From NCBI GenBank assembly GCA_023426365.1, contig JAFAAW010000010.1:1-29393 (forward strand): a DNA stretch of 29,393 nucleotides, read 5' to 3'. Source of the DNA: Pseudomonadota bacterium (lineage in GTDB: Bacteria > Pseudomonadota > Alphaproteobacteria > Rhodospirillales > Magnetospirillaceae). The first letter of the stretch is position 1. The number at the start of each line of letters is the position of its first letter. The position numbers were made by a program, and so were the translations under genes. Below the pieces are notes generated by a model that did no database searches, was not told where the DNA came from, and saw nothing but the letters and a program-made list of their open reading frames with translations. Of this stretch, positions 8,444 to 15,846 are shown in pieces.

Positions 8444-8476
8444 GGCCGCGAAGCCGGGGTTCCGGTCTTCGCGGTC
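8444..8476 (+). terminator. Hairpin after AidA/PixA gene
   Basis: GGCCGCGAAGCCGG (8444-8457) pairs with CCGG-T-CTTCGCGGTC (8462-8476) with one bulged base and a GGTT loop. There is no proper U-tract, so it may be a weak or Rho-assisted terminator or a 3' stabilising stem. Confidence 0.5.
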
Positions 8477-8484
8477 GTTCACCC

Positions 8485-8527
8485 CCCTCCCCCACGCCAC
8501 GCGTGAGGGAGGGAGGGAGGGAGGAGG
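8485..8527. repeat. C-rich/G-rich stem with (GGGA)n G-quadruplex motif
   Basis: Four GGG runs separated by single A bases (8507-8521, then GG-A-GG) match the tightest G-quadruplex consensus. The upstream C-rich stretch with CACGC (8493-8497) can pair with GCGTG (8501-8505) and on into the G runs, giving an alternative hairpin. It lies between the convergent AidA/PixA and pyc genes. Confidence 0.7.
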
Positions 8528-8532
8528 CGCCC

Positions 8533-11500
8533 CTACTCCAGCACCACCAGCAGGTCCTTCATCTCCACCGCCTGACGGGGGGTGACGGCGATGCGCTTGA
8601 CCATGCCGGCGCGTTCGGCGCGCACGGCGGTTTCCATCTTCATGGCCTCCAGCGACAGCAGGATGTCGCCCTTCTCCACCTTCTGGCCCTCGTGCACGGC
8701 GATGCTGACCACCATGCCCGGCATGGGGGCGGGAACGTGGTCGGGATTGCCGTCCTCGGCCTTGGGCTGGGCGGGGCGGGCCGGCGCCACCGCGCGGTCG
8801 GCCACCTGCACGGTGCGGGGCTGGCCGTTCAGCTCGAAGAACACCTTGCGCAGGCCCTGCTCGTCCGCCTCGCCGATGGCAAGGAAGCGCAGGATCAGCG
8901 CCTTGCCGCGCTCAAGCTCGATCACCACTTCCTCACCCGGCTGCATGCCATAGAAGAAGACGGGCGTCGGCAGCGCCGCCACCTCGCCGAAGTCGCGCGC
9001 ATGGGCGGCGAAATCGGCGAACACCTTGGGATACATCAGATAGGAGGCCAGCTCATCGTCACTGATGGCGCGGCCCACCTTCTTCTCGGCCTCGGCCTTG
9101 ACGGCGGCCAGATCGGCCGGCGGCATCACCGCGCCGGGACGCTCGGTGAAGGGCGCCACATTCTTGAGCACCTTGTTCTGCAACTCGATCGGCCATCCGC
9201 CCGGCGGCTGGCCCAACTCGCCCTTGAACAACTGCACCACCGATTCCGGGAAGGCGATTTCCTTGTCCGGGTTCAGCACGTCGGCTGCCGTCAGGCCGCT
9301 GGTCACCATCATCAGCGCCATGTCGCCCACCACCTTGGAGGTGGGCGTGACCTTGACGATGTCGCCGAACAGGGCGTTCACGTCGGCATAGGCGTGGGCC
9401 ACCTGATCCCACTTCTCCTCGATGCCGAGCGAGCGCGCCTGCTGGCGCAGGTTGGTGACCTGGCCGCCGGGCATCTCGTGCAGGTAGACCTGGGCGGTGC
9501 CGGCCTTCATGTCCGCCTCGAAGGCGGCGTAATGGGCGCGGGTTTCCTCCCAATAGACCGAGATGCGGTTCAGGGTTTCCTGGTCGAAGCCGGGGTCGCG
9601 CTCGTGCCCCTTCAGCGCCGCGCAGATCGACCCCAACGGCGGCTGCGAGGTGGTGCCGCTCATGGCGTCCATGGCAGCGTCCACCACGTCCACCCCGGCA
9701 TCCACGGCGGCCAGCACCGACGCCGCCGACAGGCCCGACGTGTCATGGGTGTGGAAATGGATGGGAATGCCCACTTCTTCCTTCAGCGCCTTGAACAAAG
9801 CGGTGGCGGCACGCGGGCGAACCAGTCCGGCCATGTCCTTGACGCCCAGGATATTGGCGCCGGCCTTTTCCAACTGCTTGGCCAGATCCACGTAGTATTT
9901 GAGGTCGTACTTGGACCGCGCCGGATCACCGATATCGCCGGTATAGCAGATGGCCGCCTCACACAGGGCGCCGGTCTCGCGCACGGCGTCGATGGCGAAA
10001 CGCATGTTCTCGACCCAGTTCAGGCAGTCGAACACGCGGAACACGTCGATGCCGCCCTTGGCCGCGCGCTCGATGAAATAGCGCACCACGTTGTCGGGAT
10101 AGTTGGTGTAGCCGACCGCGTTGGCCGAGCGCAGCAGCATCTGCAACAGCAAGTTTGGCATGGCCTGGCGCAGTTGCGCCAGACGGTCCCACGGGTCCTC
10201 CTTGAGGAAGCGCATGGCCACGTCGAAGGTGGCGCCGCCCCAGCATTCCACCGAGAACAATTGCGGCAACAGATGCGCATAGGCCGGCGCCGCCGCCAGC
10301 AGGTCATGGCTGCGCATGCGGGTCGCCAGCAGCGACTGGTGGGCGTCGCGCATGGTGGTATCGGTGATCAGCACCCGCTGTTGCGCCAGCACCCAATTGG
10401 CGAAGCCCTCGGCGCCCAGCTCCTCCAGCTTCTGCTTGGTGCCGGCCGGCGGTGGAGCCGCCAGCTTATTGAGGCCCGCAGGCGGCTCACCGGCGGATGA
10501 AGGCTCGCGATGCACGGAATTGCCGGCTCCGCCGGCGAAGTGCGGCAACGGCTGCGCCGGGTGAACTTGCCGCGGTCGGGGGAGACCCTTCACCTCGGGA
10601 TTGCCGTTGACCATCACCTCGCCGACGAAATTCAGCAGCCTGGTCGCGCGATCGCGGCGCGCCGATTGCTGGAACAGCTCGGGCGTCTCGTCGATGAAGC
10701 GGGTGGTGTATTCGCAGGCGATGAAGCGCGGATGGCCGATCACCGCCTCAAGGAAGGTCAGGTTGGTGGCGACGCCGCGAATGCGGAACTCGCGCAGCGC
10801 GCGGTCCATGCGGCGGATCGCCTCTTCCGGCGTCGGCGCCCAGGCGGTCACCTTCTCCAGCAGCGAATCGTAATGCCGCGTGATCAGCGCGCCCGAAAAG
10901 GCGGTGCCGCCGTCCAGGCGGATGCCGAAGCCGTTGGCGCCGCGATAGGCGGTGATGCGGCCGTAATCGGGGATGAAGTTGTTGTTGGGGTCCTCGGTGG
11001 TGATGCGGCACTGGATGGCGTGGCCGTTCAGACGCACCTCGTCCTGGCGCGGCACACCCGATCCGGGCGCGCCGATGGGCGCGCCGCCGGCGATCTGGAT
11101 CTGCGCCTTCACGATGTCGATGCCGGTGACCACCTCGGTCACGGTGTGCTCGACCTGGACGCGCGGGTTGACCTCGATGAAATAGAAGGCGCCCGTATCG
11201 GCATCCATCAGGAACTCGACGGTGCCGGCGTTCTCGTAGCCGACGGCACGGGCCAGATGCAGGGCGGCGGCGCACAATTCGTCGCGCTGGCGGCCGCCCA
11301 GATAGGGCGCCGGCGCGCGCTCGACCACCTTCTGGTTACGGCGCTGGACCGAACAGTCGCGTTCGAACAGGTGAACGATGTTGCCGTGGCTGTCGCCGAT
11401 GATCTGGACTTCCACATGGCGCGCCCGGCGCACCAGCTTTTCCAGATAGACCTCGTCATTGCCGAAGGCGGCCTTGGCCTCGCGCCGGGCGGTGGCAATC

Positions 11501-12051
11501 AGGTCCGGCAGATCGGCGGGGCCTTCGACCACGCGCATGCCGCGGCCGCCGCCGCCCCAACTGGCCTTGAGCATCAGCGGATAGCCGATCTCGGCCGCCA
11601 GCTTCAGCGTGGCGTCCATGTCGCGCGGCAGCGGTCCGGTGGCGGGCATCACCGGCACGCCGGCCTCCACCGCCGCGTTGCGCGCCGACACCTTGTTGCC
11701 CAGCACCCGCATGACCTCGGAGCTGGGGCCGACGAAGATCAGCCCGGCGTCGCGCACCGCGTCGGCGAATTCGGGGTTCTCGGACAGCAGGCCGTAACCG
11801 GGATGCACCGCATCGGCGCCGCAATCGCGGGCGATCGCCACGATTTCGTCGATGGACAGATAGGCGTCAATCGGTCCCTTGCCCTTGCCGACCAGATAGG
11901 ATTCGTCCGCCTTGAAGCGATGGAGCGCGAAGCGGTCCTCTTGGGAATACAGCGCCACCGTGCTCATCCCCAATTCGGTGGCGGCGCGGCAGATGCGGAT
12001 GGCGATTTCGCCGCGATTGGCGACAAGAAGCTTCTTGATGGGGCTGGACAT
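8533..12051 (-). CDS. pyc: Pyruvate carboxylase
   Basis: 1172 residues. Biotin-dependent carboxylation of pyruvate to oxaloacetate, an anaplerotic step needed for growth on lactate or pyruvate. The biotin carboxylase domain (~1-460) has VANRGEIAIRI and the ATP-grasp loop KASWGGGGRGMRVVEG. The carboxyltransferase domain (~535-1030) has DTTMRDAHQSLLATRMRS, GVKDMAGL (carbamylated-lysine site) and FHTHDTSG (metal ligands). The C-terminal BCCP domain has EAMKMET with biotinyl Lys at about 1138. The order BC-CT-(tetramerisation)-BCCP is that of single-chain alpha4 Pyc. Between BC and CT it carries an extra Pro/Ala-rich stretch of about 30 residues with inverted-repeat DNA ends, not typical of the family. 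It diverges from the GntR regulator and shares its 162-bp intergenic region. Confidence 0.97.
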   Translation of the reverse strand: MSSPIKKLLVANRGEIAIRICRAATELGMSTVALYSQEDRFALHRFKADESYLVGKGKGPIDAYLSIDEIVAIARDCGADAVHPGYGLLSENPEFADAVRDAGLIFVGPSSEVMRVLGNKVSARNAAVEAGVPVMPATGPLPRDMDATLKLAAEIGYPLMLKASWGGGGRGMRVVEGPADLPDLIATARREAKAAFGNDEVYLEKLVRRARHVEVQIIGDSHGNIVHLFERDCSVQRRNQKVVERAPAPYLGGRQRDELCAAALHLARAVGYENAGTVEFLMDADTGAFYFIEVNPRVQVEHTVTEVVTGIDIVKAQIQIAGGAPIGAPGSGVPRQDEVRLNGHAIQCRITTEDPNNNFIPDYGRITAYRGANGFGIRLDGGTAFSGALITRHYDSLLEKVTAWAPTPEEAIRRMDRALREFRIRGVATNLTFLEAVIGHPRFIACEYTTRFIDETPELFQQSARRDRATRLLNFVGEVMVNGNPEVKGLPRPRQVHPAQPLPHFAGGAGNSVHREPSSAGEPPAGLNKLAAPPPAGTKQKLEELGAEGFANWVLAQQRVLITDTTMRDAHQSLLATRMRSHDLLAAAPAYAHLLPQLFSVECWGGATFDVAMRFLKEDPWDRLAQLRQAMPNLLLQMLLRSANAVGYTNYPDNVVRYFIERAAKGGIDVFRVFDCLNWVENMRFAIDAVRETGALCEAAICYTGDIGDPARSKYDLKYYVDLAKQLEKAGANILGVKDMAGLVRPRAATALFKALKEEVGIPIHFHTHDTSGLSAASVLAAVDAGVDVVDAAMDAMSGTTSQPPLGSICAALKGHERDPGFDQETLNRISVYWEETRAHYAAFEADMKAGTAQVYLHEMPGGQVTNLRQQARSLGIEEKWDQVAHAYADVNALFGDIVKVTPTSKVVGDMALMMVTSGLTAADVLNPDKEIAFPESVVQLFKGELGQPPGGWPIELQNKVLKNVAPFTERPGAVMPPADLAAVKAEAEKKVGRAISDDELASYLMYPKVFADFAAHARDFGEVAALPTPVFFYGMQPGEEVVIELERGKALILRFLAIGEADEQGLRKVFFELNGQPRTVQVADRAVAPARPAQPKAEDGNPDHVPAPMPGMVVSIAVHEGQKVEKGDILLSLEAMKMETAVRAERAGMVKRIAVTPRQAVEMKDLLVVLE
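10490..10535. repeat. Inverted repeat inside the pyc linker insertion
   Basis: CCGGCGGA (10490-10497) and TCCGCCGG (10528-10535) are perfect 8-bp arms around 30 nt, within the stretch of pyc that encodes the extra linker residues (read on the minus strand as GGAGNSVHREPSSAGEPP). It is in frame and free of stops. It may be a small palindromic element tolerated at an interdomain linker. Confidence 0.55.
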
Positions 12052-12072
12052 GGGAGCGGCGACCTTTAGCCG

Positions 12073-12143
12073 TTGACCAAATAATGTCCGTCTGGATAAC
12101 TTTTTTTACCAGATTTGTAAACTGCGCCATGTCGGTTTACCGA
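12073..12143 (+). promoter_or_regulatory. pyc/gntR divergent regulatory region: promoter and GntR-type operators
   Basis: TTGACC (12073-12078), a 16-nt spacer and GATAAC (12095-12100) could be the gntR promoter. TTTTTTTACCA (12101-12111) follows and recurs identically upstream of lctP. TCGGT-TT-ACCGA (12132-12143) is a perfect palindrome of the GGTnnACC form bound by FadR-subfamily GntR proteins, a good candidate for autoregulation and control of pyc. Confidence 0.5.
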
Positions 12144-12213
12144 AGCTTTCCCGGACTGGACAACCGTCCTTTTCCGACCTATCAGAAATGCCGAATAAAA
12201 TGAGCGTGCAAAG

Positions 12214-13011
12214 ATGACCGAGCCGATCCGCCCCGCCAAGCTGGCCGATACCATCGCCGACCGTCTGGAACAGTTGATCCTTGAGGGGAGTTTGCGCCCA
12301 GGCGAGCGCCTGCTGCCCGAACGCGACCTTGCGGTGAAATTCGACGTTTCGCGCCCGAGCTTGCGCGAGGCGTTGGACAAGCTGGAGAAGAAGGGCCTGG
12401 TCTATTCGGGCCGTGGCGGCGCCACCTATGTGGCCCCGTTGCTGGGCGAGGGCTTCACCTCGCCGCTGTCCACCGTGTTGCAGCAGCGCCCCGAGACCAC
12501 CTTCGACTATCTGGAATTCCGCGCCATCGTCGAAGGATCGGCGGCCTATCTGGCCGCGCTGCGCGGCACCGACGTGGACCGCGAGCTGGTGCGCGAATGC
12601 TTCGAAAAGATGGAGCGCGCCCACGAACTGGATGATCCCAGCGAGGAGGCCGACGCCGATGCCGACTTCCACCTGTCCATCTACGAGGCGTCCCACAATG
12701 TGGTGATGCTGCACATCATGCGCTCGCTGTCGGACATGCTGCGCAACGACGTGTTCTACAACCGCGCCAAGCTGTACATGCGCCAGGGCGTGCGCGACCT
12801 GCTGCTGTCGCAGCACCGCGCGGTGTTCGACGCGGTCATGGCCGGCGACCCCCAGGCGGCGCGCGCCGCCGCCGAAAGCCACATCAACTTCACCCGCGAC
12901 GCGCTGATGGAAATCGCCAAGGCCGATGCCCGGCTGGAGGTCAGCCTGCGCCGCATCGCCAAGAGCGACCTTGTCGCCACCGCAGGCGCCGAGCGGCCGG
13001 CGCGGAAATAG
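12214..13011 (+). CDS. GntR-family regulator, FadR subfamily (LldR/PdhR-like)
   Basis: 265 residues. An N-terminal winged helix (residues ~5-75, with LLPERDLAVKFDVSRPSLREALDKL spanning the HTH; SRPSLREAL is the recognition-helix hallmark) is joined to a C-terminal FCD ligand-binding domain (~90-240). The FCD metal-site pattern is complete: D149, H153, H201, H223. Such regulators bind carboxylates (lactate, pyruvate, glycolate) at the metal site and release DNA. Placed between pyc and lctP and followed by lutABC/dld, it is very likely the lactate or pyruvate sensor of this module. The start fits the family N-terminus (KLADTIADRLEQLI). It shares an intergenic region with pyc and ends at a bidirectional terminator facing lctP. 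The exact orthologue (LldR or PdhR) cannot be fixed, so no symbol is given. Confidence 0.92.
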   Translation: MTEPIRPAKLADTIADRLEQLILEGSLRPGERLLPERDLAVKFDVSRPSLREALDKLEKKGLVYSGRGGATYVAPLLGEGFTSPLSTVLQQRPETTFDYLEFRAIVEGSAAYLAALRGTDVDRELVRECFEKMERAHELDDPSEEADADADFHLSIYEASHNVVMLHIMRSLSDMLRNDVFYNRAKLYMRQGVRDLLLSQHRAVFDAVMAGDPQAARAAAESHINFTRDALMEIAKADARLEVSLRRIAKSDLVATAGAERPARK

Positions 13012-13061
13012 GGGCAGCGCGGATGTGACGGGGACATCCCTGCCCCGCCAATCGGCGAAAA

Positions 13062-13107
13062 CAAAAAAGAGGCCCGGGTGGTTCAACCACCCGGGCCTTC
13101 AGTTTTT
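13062..13107. terminator. Bidirectional terminator between gntR and lctP
   Basis: An 11-bp perfect stem GGCCCGGGTGG / CCACCCGGGCC (13071-13081, 13087-13097) with a TTCAA loop. It is flanked by ACAAAAAAGA on the left (U-tract for the minus strand) and TTCAGTTTTT on the right, so it serves both convergent genes. Confidence 0.9.
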
Positions 13108-13154
13108 CCGGCTCAGGGAATCGGAGAAGAAAAAGCCGGAGGGTCAGTCAGTGG

Positions 13155-14798
13155 TTACGGGATCATCCACGGCACCAGATAGGCCTGGACCATGGTGATC
13201 GCGCCGATCATGGCGACGAAGGCCAGGCTGTGCTTGAGCGTGAAGCGGAACAGGTTCGATTCCTTGCCCACCAGGCCCACGGCGGCGCAGGCCACGGCGA
13301 TGGATTGCGGGCTGATCATCTTGCCGGTCACACCGCCGGTGGTGTTGGCCGCCACCATCAGGGTGTCGGAGACGCCCACCTGCTGTGCCGTGGTGGCCTG
13401 CAGGCTGCCGAACAGCGCATTGGACGAGGTATCGGAACCGGTCAGGAACACGCCCAGCCAGCCCAGGATGGGCGAGAAGAACGGGAACAGCACGCCGGTG
13501 CCGGCCAGCAGCAGGGCCAGGGTCGACGACAGGCCCGAGTAGTTGGCGACGAAGGCGAAGGCAAGAACAGTGCCGATGGTGTAGATCGGCCGCTTCAGCT
13601 CGGACAGCGTTTCGACGAAGGTCTTGAAGCCCTGGGCCGGGGTCATCTTGAGCACGAACATCGAGATGATGGCCGAGAGCAGGATGGCGGTGCCGGTGGC
13701 CGACAGCAGGTTCAGGTCATAGACCGCCGGCATGGCGGTGGCCTTGGCCACGATCGGCTCGCCCTTGGTCACCAGCTTGTCCAGGCCCGGAATGGGGAAG
13801 GACAGCACGGTGGAATTGAGCGCGCCACCCTTGGCGAACAGGTCCTTGAACGGCTTGAGCGACCAGACGGTGACCACCGCAGTCAGGATCAGGAACGGCG
13901 ACCACGCCTTGATCACCTGGCCCATGGAGTAGTTTTGGGAATTGCGCTCCTCCTCGGTGATCTCCTTGAAGCGGAAGATGCGCTTGGGCTTCCACACCTT
14001 GAGGAACAGGGTCAGGCTGACCAGCGAGATCAGCGCCGAGGTGATGTCGGGCAGCTCGGGGCCGATGAAGTTCGAGGTGAAGAACACGCCGATGGCGAAG
14101 CTGACGCCGGCCACGGTGATGGCGGGCCAGCATTCCTTGATGCCGCGCCAGCCGTCCATGATGGCGACGATCCAGAAGGGCACGATGATGGACAGCAGCG
14201 GCAACTGGCGGCCGGCCATCTGGCCGATCTTGAACGCCTCGATGCCGGTCACCTTGCCGGCGACGATGATCGGAATGCCCATGGCGCCGAAGGCGACGGG
14301 CGCGGTGTTGGCGATCAGGCACAGGCCGGCGGCATAGAGCGGGTTGAAGCCCAGGCCCACCAGCAGGGCGGCGGTGATGGCCACCGGAGCGCCGAAGCCG
14401 GCGGCACCCTCAAGGAAGGCGCCGAACGAGAAGCCGACCATCAGCATCTGCAGACGCTGGTCCTCGGTGATGGACACCACGGACGAGCGGATGATGTCGA
14501 ACTGGCCGGTCTTGACGGTGATCTTATAGAGGAACACCGCCGCGACGATGATCCAGGCGATCGGCCACAGGCCGTACATGAAGCCGTAGCCGGCCGAGGC
14601 CAGCGCCATCGGCACCGGCATCTTGTAGAACAGCACGGCCACGGCCAGCGCGATGGCGACGGTGGCGGTACCGGCCCAATGGCCCTTCATGCGGAAGATA
14701 GCGAGGGCGGCGAAGAAAAAGATGATCGGCAACGCGGCTACCAGCGACGATAGCCAAAGATTGCCGGCAGGATCGTAGATCTGCATCCAGGGCTGCAT
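13155..14798 (-). CDS. lctP: L-lactate permease (LctP/LldP family)
   Basis: 547 residues. A lactate:proton symporter of the inner membrane. Hydrophobic segments run the whole length, with the family blocks KTGQFDIIRSSVVSIT, GFSFGAFLEGAAGFGAPVAI, NTAPVAFGAMGIPI and, near the C-terminus, TGSDTSSNALFGSLQ and ANTTGGVTGKMISPQSIAVA. Length equals that of LldP/GlcA proteins (~550). The start at 14798 has a strong GGGAGGAA Shine-Dalgarno; the reading frame extends upstream to 15032 but that part is not hydrophobic and overlaps the promoter. It is the importer for the oxidation genes encoded divergently downstream, the same neighbourhood as in Shewanella (lctP, dld-II, lldEFG). D-lactate and glycolate are possible co-substrates. 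Confidence 0.94.
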   Translation of the reverse strand: MQPWMQIYDPAGNLWLSSLVAALPIIFFFAALAIFRMKGHWAGTATVAIALAVAVLFYKMPVPMALASAGYGFMYGLWPIAWIIVAAVFLYKITVKTGQFDIIRSSVVSITEDQRLQMLMVGFSFGAFLEGAAGFGAPVAITAALLVGLGFNPLYAAGLCLIANTAPVAFGAMGIPIIVAGKVTGIEAFKIGQMAGRQLPLLSIIVPFWIVAIMDGWRGIKECWPAITVAGVSFAIGVFFTSNFIGPELPDITSALISLVSLTLFLKVWKPKRIFRFKEITEEERNSQNYSMGQVIKAWSPFLILTAVVTVWSLKPFKDLFAKGGALNSTVLSFPIPGLDKLVTKGEPIVAKATAMPAVYDLNLLSATGTAILLSAIISMFVLKMTPAQGFKTFVETLSELKRPIYTIGTVLAFAFVANYSGLSSTLALLLAGTGVLFPFFSPILGWLGVFLTGSDTSSNALFGSLQATTAQQVGVSDTLMVAANTTGGVTGKMISPQSIAVACAAVGLVGKESNLFRFTLKHSLAFVAMIGAITMVQAYLVPWMIP

Positions 14799-14891
14799 GT
14801 TTCCTCCCGGTGGGAACGTCGGCCGTCTGGCCTCCGGTCCGGAAGCCCTGGCTCGGCCTTTTTGGAAAGGTTCTTGCCTTCGCGGCCCATT

Positions 14892-14929
14892 TGGTAAAAA
14901 AATATGACCGCTTGCGTTGCCTGGATAAC
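14892..14929 (-). promoter_or_regulatory. lctP upstream element shared with the gntR/pyc region
   Basis: On the minus strand, TTTTTTTACCA (14902-14892) is identical to the 11-mer at 12101-12111, and in both cases it lies ~95-105 nt upstream of and pointing toward a lactate-module start codon. CTGGATAAC (14921-14929, plus strand) also recurs at 12092-12100. This looks like a shared regulator site, probably for the GntR protein. Confidence 0.4.
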
Positions 14930-15019
14930 GTGATTGCCACTCCCTTGTAAATTGGAAAATGCATCTTAAGCCCAGCACAGCCTCTGGATAGGTCTCAGGA
15001 CAGGCGCTATCTTGATCCC

Positions 15020-15619
15020 ATGAGCGATTCACAGCCCCACTCCTCCGGTGCCGAACGGCCCATCAATGCGGTTGATCCGCTGTCGCGGCTGCTGCATGCG
15101 CACCCGGAAACCGCCTTTGATTATCTGGAGTTTCGCCGCCTGCTGGCCGGCCAGGCCGCGGCGTTCGCGGCCGAGCGCGCCTCCGAGGAAGACATCGAGC
15201 GCCTGCGCCAGTCCCTGCACGCCATGGAGGAGGCCCACGCCCTGGACGACCCCGCGCAGGAGGCCCAGGCCGACGCCCAATTCCACCTGACCTGTTACGA
15301 GATGTCGGGCAACACCGTGATGATCCACATCATGCGCCGCCTGTTCGACATGCTGAAAAGCGGCGTGTTCTACGATCGCGCCGACCTGTACTTGCGCCGC
15401 GGCGTGCGCGAGGGCTTTCTGCGCCAGCATCAGGCCATCTATGCCGCTATCGCCGCCCGCAATCCCGAAGCGGCGCGCGCCGCCACCGACGCCCATCTGG
15501 CCTCGACCGCCGAAGCCCTGCGCGAGGCCCAGCGCGCCGATCAGCGCCGCGAAGTGTCGATGCGCCGCCGCGACGGACTGGATCTGATGGTGCCGGATCG
15601 GCAGCGCCGGGCCGATTAG
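15020..15619 (+). CDS. FCD-domain protein lacking a DNA-binding domain (GntR/FadR-like C-terminus only)
   Basis: 199 residues, clearly paralogous to the C-terminal domain of the GntR protein at 12214-13011: ...PLSRLLHAHPETAFDYLEFR here versus PLSTVLQQRPETTFDYLEFR there, then DPxxEAxADAxFHLxxYE. The metal/ligand quartet is kept as D85, H89, H137, H159, with spacing (48 and 22) identical to the full-length regulator. There is no winged helix: the frame is closed by a TAA at 14948, leaving only 23 codons before the ATG. It is therefore either a free-standing lactate-binding subunit that heterodimerises with the regulator through the FCD interface, or the decayed remnant of a duplicated regulator. 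The clean, full-length FCD argues for function. No good Shine-Dalgarno is visible. It diverges from lctP and precedes lutA. Confidence 0.85.
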   Translation: MSDSQPHSSGAERPINAVDPLSRLLHAHPETAFDYLEFRRLLAGQAAAFAAERASEEDIERLRQSLHAMEEAHALDDPAQEAQADAQFHLTCYEMSGNTVMIHIMRRLFDMLKSGVFYDRADLYLRRGVREGFLRQHQAIYAAIAARNPEAARAATDAHLASTAEALREAQRADQRREVSMRRRDGLDLMVPDRQRRAD

Positions 15620-15645
15620 CGTCCGCAAACATGCTGGGCAAATGA

Positions 15646-15684
15646 TTTTACCACTTGCCGAAACCGGTCACATTGGCTAACCAT
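15646..15684 (+). promoter_or_regulatory. Candidate GntR-type operator upstream of lutABC
   Basis: TTTTACCA (15646-15653) resembles the T-tract-ACCA element of gntR and lctP. TTGGCTAACCAT (15673-15684) contains the dyad TGG-N-TA-N-CCA, the shape of FadR-subfamily operators. It is placed between the FCD-only gene and lutA, ~165 nt before lutA. Confidence 0.45.
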
Positions 15685-15701
15685 TCTGTGCGCCTCCGCA
15701 A

Positions 15702-15770
15702 GAAGAGGCGCCTCTTCCAGTAAGGAGATCGCGTAAGCCGCCGTCGCCGTCGGTTGCCGCGATCTCCTTA
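15702..15770. repeat. 16-bp palindrome plus 13-bp-arm inverted repeat in the lutA leader
   Basis: GAAGAGGCGCCTCTTC (15702-15717) is a perfect palindrome. Three bases later TAAGGAGATCGCG (15721-15733) and CGCGATCTCCTTA (15758-15770) form perfect 13-bp arms around a 24-nt loop. No U-tract follows, so a simple terminator is unlikely; in RNA the two would be adjacent strong stems. The left arm contains an AAGGAG Shine-Dalgarno-like core. The rest of 15620-15846 shows no supported gene. Confidence 0.75.
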
Positions 15771-15846
15771 TGGTTCAACAGATTGGTGGCCCGTCAGTCC
15801 CGCCTCTGGAACGCGGAGGCGCGGAACGGGACACCGGGGAAACGCC

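Noticed and set aside
14800..15019. A frameshifted winged-helix domain upstream of the FCD-only gene
   Set aside because: A TAA at 14948 and the short promoter-like, AT-richer sequence leave no room; I saw no SRPSLREAL-like coding in other frames.
14799..15032. N-terminal extension of the lactate permease to 15032
   Set aside because: Not hydrophobic, overlaps the divergent promoter, and the inner ATG at 14798 has an excellent GGGAGGAA ribosome site and family-typical length.
15721..15770. Rho-independent terminator of the FCD-only gene
   Set aside because: Arms are perfect but the loop is 24 nt and no U-tract follows, so it is kept as an unexplained inverted repeat instead.
15754..15846. 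Longer lutA start at 15754
   Set aside because: It would begin inside the inverted repeat; residues do not match LutA N-termini and the ATG at 15847 fits better.
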